In this document: positions 6,422-12,819 of the stretch, in pieces | Numbering within the stretch: position 1 is the stretch's first letter | Layout: each line of letters starts with the position of its first letter | NCBI GenBank assembly: GCA_021796175.1 | Contig: JAJYOM010000036.1 | Coordinates: forward strand, 1 to 12,819 | DNA length: 12,819 nucleotides | Direction: 5' to 3' | DNA from: Thermoplasmata archaeon | GTDB taxonomy: Archaea > Thermoplasmatota > Thermoplasmata > Sysuiplasmatales > Sysuiplasmataceae | The notes under the pieces: generated by a model | The model's input: the letters and a program-made list of their open reading frames with translations, nothing else | The model's database searches: none | Told to the model about the DNA's origin: nothing | Position numbers and translations under genes: made by a program

Positions 6422-7135
6422 ATGACTGGACAATCGCAGATGCATGTTCACAGGATTCTGCATGAAAACGGCGGGATGCCTGCGTCAATAACGGTAATAG
6501 ACGGCGGCAGCAACAGCTATACAATAAGCAGGGGTGAGACGGTATTCATTGGCGGACCCGGCCACATCACATCCAAATTGCTTCATTCGATCGTGTTCAG
6601 ATCTCTGACTGTTTCGGATGGCATTGTCCTTTGGATAGATGGCGGCAATGCATTCGATCCGTACAGAATGTCGGAGCTTGCTGAGAGATGCGGATACGAT
6701 ACTGCCGCACTCCTGTCGAGAATAAGGATAGCAAGGGCATTCACAGCACACCAGATGGAGGCAATTGCACACTCTGCCCCAAAGGAAGCGCTGAGTCACA
6801 GAATATCCGCCATCATTGTGTCATCCGTTGCTGAACTGTTTACAGGTGACGTTGGTTGGAGAGAGGGGATGGACCTCATGCAAAGCGCTGTGAAGAATAT
6901 CGGCAGAATGACACGTGAACTTGGAACATGGACACTTATGACATCAGGCGTCTCTGTCAGCTCAAGCACGGAGATGGAAAGGATAGCTGATGAAAACTAC
7001 ACCAGAGTGATAAACGTTGGAGTTGAGGACGATTACCTGTGCGCCGAGAGCGATGGGCTGGTTCTCACTGTGAATAAATGGAGCGGACAGATGCATCAGA
7101 GATCTCTGCTCGAATTTGCCGGAAGGGATGAATGA
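6422..7135 (+). CDS. RecA/RadA-fold protein with degenerate Walker motifs
   Basis: A 237-residue protein that reads like a RadA/RecA/KaiC core. FIGGPGHITSK (42-52) sits where Walker A belongs, but the GKT is replaced by Ile-Thr-Ser. LWIDGGNAFDPYRMSELAERCG (split over 70-91) matches the RadA segment YIDTENTFRPERI, followed by IRIARAFTAHQM (101-112), the counterpart of RadA VARAYNSDHQ. AIIVSSVAELF (130-140) occupies the Walker B position with Ser instead of Asp. It is therefore predicted to keep the fold but not ATP hydrolysis. ATG 6422 follows from the TATA box. The gene overlaps or abuts the 81-aa gene and is two genes upstream of polB2. This matches the inactivated RecA-like protein described beside archaeal PolB2 genes and recalls bacterial ImuA. 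It is not the main RadA. Confidence 0.75.
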   Translation: MTGQSQMHVHRILHENGGMPASITVIDGGSNSYTISRGETVFIGGPGHITSKLLHSIVFRSLTVSDGIVLWIDGGNAFDPYRMSELAERCGYDTAALLSRIRIARAFTAHQMEAIAHSAPKEALSHRISAIIVSSVAELFTGDVGWREGMDLMQSAVKNIGRMTRELGTWTLMTSGVSVSSSTEMERIADENYTRVINVGVEDDYLCAESDGLVLTVNKWSGQMHQRSLLEFAGRDE

Positions 7136-7136
7136 G

Positions 7137-7382
7137 ATGGGAAGAACAGTTCCGACATTCAGGACGGAAATAGAAAGGGTTGTTTCAAGATGGGAAAGGT
7201 TTGGCAGTGTTCTCAGGGGCGAAGAAAAGGCGTATCTTGAGCGTGTGATAGCAAAGGCAAGACATCATGCATCCGCGTCCACATATGCTGCGCTGATCAA
7301 TCCGGTTGAGGGCATGATGCTCTCCATAATGATAGAGCAGGAGAAGGAACTGGATTTGCTCAGACACAAATACCGTTTTTGA
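7137..7382 (+). CDS. 81-aa helical protein of the PolB2 operon
   Basis: A small, charged, all-helical protein. Visible segments are EIERVVSRWERFGSVL, EEKAYLERVIAKARHHA and the C-terminal MIEQEKELDLLRHKY. No known domain is recognised, and there is no membrane segment or zinc motif. ATG 7137 lies 1 nt after the TGA of the RecA-like gene (7133-7135), and GGAAGGG (7121-7127) 9 nt upstream is a good Shine-Dalgarno. An in-frame ATG at 7128 would sit directly on that motif and is less likely. Its stop (7380-7382) lies 14 nt before the PolB2 ATG, so the three genes are translationally linked. It could be an adaptor between the RecA-like protein and the polymerase; that is inference from position only. 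Confidence 0.7.
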   Translation: MGRTVPTFRTEIERVVSRWERFGSVLRGEEKAYLERVIAKARHHASASTYAALINPVEGMMLSIMIEQEKELDLLRHKYRF

Positions 7383-7396
7383 GAGGCAGCTGCAGA

Positions 7397-9538
7397 ATGG
7401 AGGGCTGGATAACAGATGCATATACCGACCTGAAAAGAAACAGGGTCATACTCTGGGTCAAGGGAGAGAAAGTAAGGAAATTTGAATTTGCATACAGGCC
7501 GAGGTTCTATATCAACGGAAATACTGCTTCTCTGAATGAAATGGCACGACGGCTCAGTGCCATTGAGGGCGTGCGTAACAGGATGGTCAGGAGGAAGGCG
7601 GCACCGCGCATGCAGCAGTCAGAGATGCTTGAGGTCAGCACAGATAATTTCCGCACTCATCGCAGGCTGGCCGAGGAAGCATATTCGTTCGGCGGACACA
7701 CGGACTGCATGGTTTATGATGCGGACACACCGATAGAGCAGCGCTTCATGCTTGAGAATGATGTTTTCCCTCTTGCATTTGTATCGATTGAAGGGAGCGA
7801 TGTGAAATGCCTTGATTCAATAAATGAGCTTTATTACGAAATGCCACGCTTCAATATTGCAACTCTCAGCGTTTCACTGGCCGAAAGTCCACCATCCACC
7901 AGCACAGCAATCAGCAGCATAACAATAAACGGTGAAAAGGTGGAGGATGAAGAAGAAAAAATGCTCTTCGAACTGCCAAGAATACTGGATGCTGGCCGGT
8001 GTGACATAATACTGACCAGTGGAGGGGATGCATTTGAAATACGTCACCTGTACAATCGAGCAGAATATCTCGGCGTTGACGGCTTCACACTTGGCAGAGA
8101 TGCCGGTTTCAGGGGGCCCTATGCTGCAAAGAGCTACATGAGCTATGGGCGGATATACTACAAGCCCTCCCCCGTCCTGCTTAACGGGCGACTGCACATA
8201 GACACTGAAAACGCATTCCTGCACGCCGAATCCGGCATGGAAGGACTCATGGAAATATCCAGGCTGTCATACATGTGTCCGCAGCAGCTCTCCAGGCTTT
8301 CTCCAGGCACGGCCATAAGCAGTATGGAGACGATTGAGGCGATGAGACAGAACGCTGTCGTGCCATGGAAGAAGAACAGGCCGGAGATGTTCAAGACGGC
8401 GGGAGAGCTGGTCGAATCGGACAGAGGCGGCCTGATATATACACCGGCCGTAGGTTTCCACAATGATGTGTACGGTCTCGATTTTTCTTCTCTTTACCCC
8501 AGTATAATGAAAAAGGAAAACATATCGGTTGACACGATCAACTGTGACTGCTGCAGATCGGACGGCAGGAAGGTGCCCGGTCTTGATTACCATTTCTGCA
8601 TAAAGAGAACCGGACTGATCCCGTCGGTTATAGGTAACCTGATAGAAAGGCGTAGAAAATACAAGAGAATGCCTGAGGAATTTGCATCGCTGAGACGAAA
8701 TGCGCTTAAGTGGGTTCTTGTCACATCGTTCGGTTACACCGGTTACAGGAATGCGAAGTTCGGGAGCATAGAATGCCATGAATCCATAAACGCATTCGGA
8801 AGGGAACTGCTGCTGCTTGCCGCAAGAAAGGCGGAGGCCATGGGCTTCACAGTGCTCCACGGAATAGTGGATTCGCTCTGGATAAAGGGAAGCGGGGACG
8901 CTGCAAAGTACGCGCGGGATATCAGCAGTGAAACGGGAATACCGTTCGACATAGAGGGAAGATACAGGTGGATTGTGTTCCTTAACAACAAGGGAAACGG
9001 AGAAGGCAGCCTGAACAAGTACTACGGTTTATTCGACGACGGCACGTATAAGCTGAGGGGCATAGAGATCAGGCGATCTGACACACCGGAAGTTGTCAGG
9101 TTTGCACAGAACATAATGCTCGAGCACCTGCGCAGTTCCACCGACAGAGAGGATTTCATGCAGAGGGCAGCAGCGGGACTGTCGAGGATAGTGGAACTCG
9201 TCAGAGACATAAGGCGAGGCAGCTACCCTGTTGAAGACATGATAATAACAAAACGTGTGTCAAAGAAACTCGATGAGTACAGGAGCGCTAACGAACAGCG
9301 TAGCGCCCTGCTGAGGCTGAAAGAGGCAGGCATAGATGTCAACGCAGGCGATATCGTGAGATACATCATATCAGCATCGAGGAAGGAAAGGAATGTTGTA
9401 CCGGAGCAGGTTCTCACTGAAAGCGATGAGTATGAACCAAAATATTACCTGCGCCTGATTGCGCGCGCCCTTTCCACGATGCTGCTGCCATTCGGATATA
9501 CGGAGAAAAAAATACTTTCCGTCTTCAGGTATTCTTGA
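7397..9538 (+). CDS. polB2: PolB2-type B-family DNA polymerase with altered catalytic motifs
   Basis: A 713-residue family-B polymerase. Motif A is intact: LDFSSLYPSI, with D362. Motif B keeps K438 but reads VTSFGY where NSFYGY is usual (442-447). Motif C reads HGIVDSLW (488-495): the first Asp of YGDTDS is Ile, the second, metal-binding one (D492) is kept. Exonuclease motif I reads FNIAT (152-156) instead of FDIET, and motif II reads SGGDAFE (208-214), so proofreading should be absent. A CxCC...HxC cluster (C383, C385, C386, H399, C401) follows motif A, and a TKRVSKKLDEY motif lies near 618-628. This is the pattern of the archaeal PolB2 (Dpo2) lineage. ATG 7397 has GAGAGG 10 nt upstream; TTG 7379 is less likely. 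The 3' end overlaps convergent dnaJ by 14 bp. Confidence 0.88.
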   Translation: MEGWITDAYTDLKRNRVILWVKGEKVRKFEFAYRPRFYINGNTASLNEMARRLSAIEGVRNRMVRRKAAPRMQQSEMLEVSTDNFRTHRRLAEEAYSFGGHTDCMVYDADTPIEQRFMLENDVFPLAFVSIEGSDVKCLDSINELYYEMPRFNIATLSVSLAESPPSTSTAISSITINGEKVEDEEEKMLFELPRILDAGRCDIILTSGGDAFEIRHLYNRAEYLGVDGFTLGRDAGFRGPYAAKSYMSYGRIYYKPSPVLLNGRLHIDTENAFLHAESGMEGLMEISRLSYMCPQQLSRLSPGTAISSMETIEAMRQNAVVPWKKNRPEMFKTAGELVESDRGGLIYTPAVGFHNDVYGLDFSSLYPSIMKKENISVDTINCDCCRSDGRKVPGLDYHFCIKRTGLIPSVIGNLIERRRKYKRMPEEFASLRRNALKWVLVTSFGYTGYRNAKFGSIECHESINAFGRELLLLAARKAEAMGFTVLHGIVDSLWIKGSGDAAKYARDISSETGIPFDIEGRYRWIVFLNNKGNGEGSLNKYYGLFDDGTYKLRGIEIRRSDTPEVVRFAQNIMLEHLRSSTDREDFMQRAAAGLSRIVELVRDIRRGSYPVEDMIITKRVSKKLDEYRSANEQRSALLRLKEAGIDVNAGDIVRYIISASRKERNVVPEQVLTESDEYEPKYYLRLIARALSTMLLPFGYTEKKILSVFRYS
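9506..9512 (-). terminator. T7 terminator candidate for the chaperone operon
   Basis: On the minus strand a run of seven T residues begins 13 nt after the dnaJ stop. Archaeal RNA polymerase terminates at such T tracts. It lies inside the 3' coding end of polB2, where the same bases encode Glu-Lys-Lys-Ile. Confidence 0.45.
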
Positions 9539-10655
9539 GACGGGAAAAGAAACCCTTCCCCTTCTCCTCCTCGAGATCTGCAAAGCGCCTGAGCAGCTGC
9601 TTCTGCTCGCTGGACAGTTTCTTTGGAACGGCAACCTTTACTGTCACGTACATGTCACCGTTTCCCCTTCCATTAACGCGTGGCATTCCCAGCGAGTTCA
9701 TCCTGAAGACAGTACCCGGTTGCGTGCCGGAAGGTATCTGCAGCTTCGCCATGGATTCCATTGTCGGCACCTCAACCTCGCCGCCGAGAGCAGCTGTGGT
9801 GAATGGGACCTCCACAGAGTAGTAGAGGTTCTCTCCCTCCCTGGTGAATTTGTCATGCTCCGTGACATGTATTACAACATAGAGATCGCCGCTCGGGCCC
9901 CCGTTGGTGCCTGCCTCCCCGGCGCCGCGTATTCGAAGACGCATGCCGTCTTCTGCTCCTTTGGGTATGGATACCTCTATCGTAGATGTTGTCTGCTTTC
10001 TTCCAGCCCCGAGGCATGATTTGCATTTCTCACGGATTACTTTTCCGCTTCCACCACAGGTCTGGCATGTTCTTACAGTAACAAAATGCCCGCCAAGTGC
10101 AGACTGCCTGTAGCTCAACTGGCCCGAACCGTGACATGTCGGACACTGCTCCAGTTTTCCCTTTTCCGCCCCGGTGCCACCACACTGGTCGCATTTCACG
10201 CTCCTTGGTATCTCCAGCCTCTTGTTCGAGCCGCTGTATGCTTCTTTGAGTCCTATTTCAAGATCATACTGAAGCGAGGCTCCAGTTTCCGGATAGTTGC
10301 CGCGGCGGCCCGAGGGTCCTCCGAAGAAGAAGTCGAATAGCGAGTTGCCGCCAAAACCCATACCGCCGAAGAGATCGCTTATGTCCTGGAAGTGTGTGAA
10401 ATTCGACCAGTCGAATCCACGGGAGCCGAAGGTTACTCCCTCCGAGCCATATGCATCGTAATTCCTTCTCTTGTCGGCATCCATCAGCACTTCGTAGGCT
10501 TCAGAGACCTCTTTGAACTTCTCCTCGGCGACCTTTCTGTCCAGTTTTGAAACGTCAGGATGATATTGCTGTGCCAGCTTCCTGTAGGCCCTCTTTATAT
10601 CGTCAGGGCTTGCAGTCTTGCTTACACCCAGCACATCATAGTAATCCTTCGTCAT
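9525..10655 (-). CDS. dnaJ: DnaJ (Hsp40) co-chaperone
   Basis: A 376-residue type I J-protein that stimulates DnaK ATPase and delivers clients in the cytosol. J domain 1-70 with the HPD triad at 32-34. A Gly/Phe-rich region spans about 74-125 (DLFGGMGFGG, FDFFFGG). The zinc domain has four CxxCxGxG-type repeats: C155/C158, C171/C174, C197/C200 and C211/C214, the last reading CKSCLGAG. C-terminal substrate-binding domains follow. ATG 10655 has GAGGT about 10 nt upstream, and the gene starts 24 nt after the dnaK stop, so it is the last gene of grpE-dnaK-dnaJ. Length is normal. Archaeal copies of this operon are generally thought to come from bacteria. Confidence 0.97.
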   Translation of the reverse strand: MTKDYYDVLGVSKTASPDDIKRAYRKLAQQYHPDVSKLDRKVAEEKFKEVSEAYEVLMDADKRRNYDAYGSEGVTFGSRGFDWSNFTHFQDISDLFGGMGFGGNSLFDFFFGGPSGRRGNYPETGASLQYDLEIGLKEAYSGSNKRLEIPRSVKCDQCGGTGAEKGKLEQCPTCHGSGQLSYRQSALGGHFVTVRTCQTCGGSGKVIREKCKSCLGAGRKQTTSTIEVSIPKGAEDGMRLRIRGAGEAGTNGGPSGDLYVVIHVTEHDKFTREGENLYYSVEVPFTTAALGGEVEVPTMESMAKLQIPSGTQPGTVFRMNSLGMPRVNGRGNGDMYVTVKVAVPKKLSSEQKQLLRRFADLEEEKGKGFFSRLKNT

Positions 10656-10679
10656 CGGGGCGTTACCTCAGGCGCCTTT

Positions 10680-12539
10680 TCACTTGTCATCCACTATCTT
10701 GTAGTTTGCGTCAACATAACCGTCTCCGTCCTTATCATCCTTGTTTCCCTGGTCCGGCGGCGGTGCCTGCTGTGAGGTGTTCTGGCTTTGTTCGGCCTGT
10801 TTCTGATATATCTTGGATGACACCTCATAGACTTTTTTGGATACTTCATCTATCTTGTTCTTAAGTGCGGCATCATTGCCCGACGCGAGCAATTCGTCCA
10901 GCTGCTTGAGCTCCTTCTCTATCGACTCCCTGTCCTCCTGTGAAATCTTGTCTTTCAGATCCTCCAGCGTCTTCTTTGTGCTGTAGGAGAGGCTCTCCCC
11001 GCTGTTGCGCAGTTCTGCATTCTCCTTGCTCTTCCTGTCCTCCTCTGCGAACTGTTCTGCCTCCTTCATCATCCTGTCTATCTCGTCCTTGGAAAGTTTT
11101 GTGCTGGCAGTAATCGTTATCCTTTGTTCCTTGCCTGTCCCGAGATCTTTAGCACTTACATTCATTATGCCGTTTGCGTCAATGTCGAATGTGACTTCGA
11201 TCTGCGGCACACCCCTCGGAGCAGGCGGCAAGCCTATGAGACTGAATCTCCCCAGCGTGACATTGTGCATTGCCATTGGTCTCTCGCCCTGCAGCACGTG
11301 GATGTCCACGCTGGACTGTCCGTCTGCTGCTGTGGTGAATACGTCTGTCTTCTTGGTTGGTATGGTGGTGTTCCTCTCGATGAGTTTGTGGAAAACTCCT
11401 CCCTGTATCTCAACTCCCAGCGAAAGGGGGGTAACATCCAGGAGCAGTATGTCCTTAACTGTTCCCTCGAGCACACCACCCTGTATTGCAGCGCCCATCG
11501 AAACACATTCCATTGGATCGACGCCACGAACAATCTTCTGTCCGAGTATTTCCTCAACAAACTTCTGCACGACGGGCATTCGTGTGGGTCCGCCGACCAT
11601 TATGATCTTGTCGATGGCCTGGGAGGTCAGCTTCGCGTCGCTGAGTGCCTGCATGATCGGGTGCCTGCACCTTTCGATTATCGGCCTGACGAGATCCTCG
11701 AGTTTGGCCCTTGTTATTTTCATTGTGAGATGCTTCGGACCAGCGGCATCCTGTGCGATAAACGGCAGATTGATCTCCGTTTCTACAATAGTAGAGAGTT
11801 CGACCTTGGCCTTCTCGCACGCTTCCCTGACACGCTCGACGGCCATTTTGTCTTTGGACAGATCTGAGCCCGACTCTGTCTTGAAATATGAAATGACATA
11901 GTCCACGAGCGTCTTATCCATATCAGTACCGCCAAGCTGTGTGTCGCCGCTGGTCGATATGACTTCAAAGACTCCCTGGCCGAATTCCATAACTGTTACA
12001 TCTAGTGTCCCGCCGCCCAGGTCGAAAACAAGTATCTTCTGTTCCTTCTCCAGCTTGTCAAGGCCGTATGCCAGCGCGGCTGCCGTGGGTTCATTTATTA
12101 TTCTCACGACTTCCAGGCCGGCTATCGTTCCCGCATCCTTCGTTGCCTGCCGCTGGTTGTCATTGAAATATGCGGGTACGGTTATCACTGCCTTCTGAAC
12201 CGCCGAACCTAGGAATGATTCTGCATCCCTCTTGATCTTCTGCAGTATGAAGGCTGAAATCTGCTGTGGTGTGTATTCCTTCCCCTCTATCCTGTATTTG
12301 TAGTCAGACCCCATTTTCCTCTTGGCCGCGAAGACAGTCCCTTCGGGATTGGTGACTGCCTGTCTCCTTGCCGGCTCACCAACCAGTACGCCTTCCTTCG
12401 AGAACGCGACGACTGAAGGAAACGCCTTTCCGCCGATGCTTGTCCCTTCCGCACTCGGTATAATTGTTGGTCTTCCGCCCTCAATGACCGATGCAGCAGA
12501 GTTGCTAGTTCCCAAATCTATTCCTATAATCTTTGTCAT
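10680..12539 (-). CDS. dnaK: DnaK (Hsp70) chaperone
   Basis: A 619-residue ATP-dependent chaperone. The nucleotide-binding domain has phosphate-1 IDLGTSNS (7-14), VPAYFNDNQRQATKDAG (121-137), INEPTAAALAYG (148-159), phosphate-2 DLGGGTLD (173-180) and the adenosine motif MVGGPTR (314-320). The interdomain linker is LLLDVTPLSLG (365-375), followed by the beta substrate domain and helical lid, and a Q/P-rich tail ending DANYKIVDDK. Near residues 75-90 the sequence goes directly from AAKRKMGSDYKYRIEGKEYTP, lacking the roughly 23-residue insert of proteobacterial DnaK; this is the Gram-positive/archaeal form. ATG 12539 has GAGGTG about 7 nt upstream and lies 17 nt after the grpE stop. Confidence 0.98.
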   Translation of the reverse strand: MTKIIGIDLGTSNSAASVIEGGRPTIIPSAEGTSIGGKAFPSVVAFSKEGVLVGEPARRQAVTNPEGTVFAAKRKMGSDYKYRIEGKEYTPQQISAFILQKIKRDAESFLGSAVQKAVITVPAYFNDNQRQATKDAGTIAGLEVVRIINEPTAAALAYGLDKLEKEQKILVFDLGGGTLDVTVMEFGQGVFEVISTSGDTQLGGTDMDKTLVDYVISYFKTESGSDLSKDKMAVERVREACEKAKVELSTIVETEINLPFIAQDAAGPKHLTMKITRAKLEDLVRPIIERCRHPIMQALSDAKLTSQAIDKIIMVGGPTRMPVVQKFVEEILGQKIVRGVDPMECVSMGAAIQGGVLEGTVKDILLLDVTPLSLGVEIQGGVFHKLIERNTTIPTKKTDVFTTAADGQSSVDIHVLQGERPMAMHNVTLGRFSLIGLPPAPRGVPQIEVTFDIDANGIMNVSAKDLGTGKEQRITITASTKLSKDEIDRMMKEAEQFAEEDRKSKENAELRNSGESLSYSTKKTLEDLKDKISQEDRESIEKELKQLDELLASGNDAALKNKIDEVSKKVYEVSSKIYQKQAEQSQNTSQQAPPPDQGNKDDKDGDGYVDANYKIVDDK

Positions 12540-12556
12540 ACTTACACCTCTGAATG

Positions 12557-12819
12557 TTAAACTTCACTCCTTTCCCTGTCCTCTCCGTCTTTCTTCTGAG
12601 TGTTTCTTGACACCCTTACCTTCGCGGGTCTCAGAACCTTCCCGCCAAGCGTGAATCCCTTCTGATAAACTTCCGTGATCTGGTTGTCAGCGTAGTCAGG
12701 ATTTTCCTCTACGACTATGGCCTCGTGAAAATATGGGTCGAATTTGCCATTGGTCGGTATCTCTTTCAGACCTTCCTCGACGAGTATCTGCATGGTGTTA
12801 TTCCTGATCTTCTCTATGC
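12557..12819 (-). CDS. grpE: GrpE nucleotide exchange factor, partial at right edge
   Basis: The C-terminal 87 codons of a gene that enters from the right edge. GrpE is the nucleotide exchange factor that resets DnaK. What is visible is the end of the long helix (IEKIRNNTMQILVEEGLKEI) and the beta domain with FDPYFHEAIVVE, ITEVYQKGFTLGGKVLRPAKVRVS, matching the family core FDP..HEA...EV.QKGY...RVLRPA.V.V. The tail is short and charged (KKDGEDRERSEV). It is the first visible gene of the grpE-dnaK-dnaJ operon; the promoter lies outside the window. Confidence 0.95.
   Translation of the reverse strand, partial: IEKIRNNTMQILVEEGLKEIPTNGKFDPYFHEAIVVEENPDYADNQITEVYQKGFTLGGKVLRPAKVRVSRNTQKKDGEDRERSEV

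Noticed and set aside
11005..11901. Long plus-strand open frame (298 codons) and a second at 11124-11867
   Set aside because: Both are antisense to dnaK, whose full set of Hsp70 motifs lies on the minus strand; the translations are serine/cysteine-rich and match no family.
1..12819. CRISPR arrays, insertion sequences, transposase remnants or integrase/attachment sites
   Set aside because: I saw no regularly spaced repeats, terminal inverted repeats or mobile-element genes; the genes read as chromosomal core and repair/chaperone functions.

Overview
The window looks like a piece of an archaeal chromosome, most likely from the Thermoplasmata or a neighbouring euryarchaeal lineage. The archaeal markers are a GINS replication subunit, a GPN-loop GTPase, a stand-alone Toprim protein, a tRNA gene with a bulge-helix-bulge intron, a PolB2-type B-family DNA polymerase, and TATA boxes about 25 nt upstream of start codons that imply leaderless mRNAs. 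The lineage is an inference. Base composition is moderate (about half G+C by eye) and AGA/AGG dominate the arginine codons.

Layout, left to right: (1) 1-438, minus strand, the N-terminal part of a GINS subunit, cut by the left edge. It is divergent from a small Toprim protein at 521-922. (2) 1007-1100, tRNA-Lys(CUU) with a 20-nt intron in the T-loop and a textbook bulge-helix-bulge. (3) 1195-1992, a GPN-loop GTPase, convergent with a five-helix membrane protein (2006-2587, minus). (4) 2588-3060, a 473-bp region with no convincing gene but a strong TATA element and a possible 34-codon ORF. (5) 3061-4289, a TauE/SafE-type permease followed directly by a DUF1634 membrane protein that has no ATG, GTG or TTG start. 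(6) 4367-5659, minus, adenylosuccinate synthetase. (7) 5878-6285, a DUF302 protein. (8) 6422-9538, a tight three-gene operon: a RecA/RadA-fold protein with ruined Walker motifs, an 81-aa helical protein, and a PolB2-type polymerase whose exonuclease motifs are lost and whose polymerase motifs are altered. (9) 9525-12819, minus, the chaperone operon grpE-dnaK-dnaJ, with grpE cut by the right edge.

The most interesting system is the 6422-9538 operon. An ATP-binding-deficient RecA homologue linked to a degenerate polymerase resembles a bacterial ImuA-ImuB-DnaE2 mutasome in logic, and fits what has been proposed for archaeal PolB2 loci: a damage-tolerance (translesion) module. The second is the tRNA-Lys T-loop intron. 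The third is the permease/DUF1634 junction, where a six-G run and the missing start codon suggest either an unusual start or a -1 frameshift fusion.

Initiation appears to come in two modes. Genes that begin transcripts have a TATA box about 25 nt upstream of the start codon and no Shine-Dalgarno. Downstream genes in operons (the 81-aa gene, polB2, dnaK, dnaJ) have GA-rich Shine-Dalgarno sequences. This pattern was used to choose several starts.
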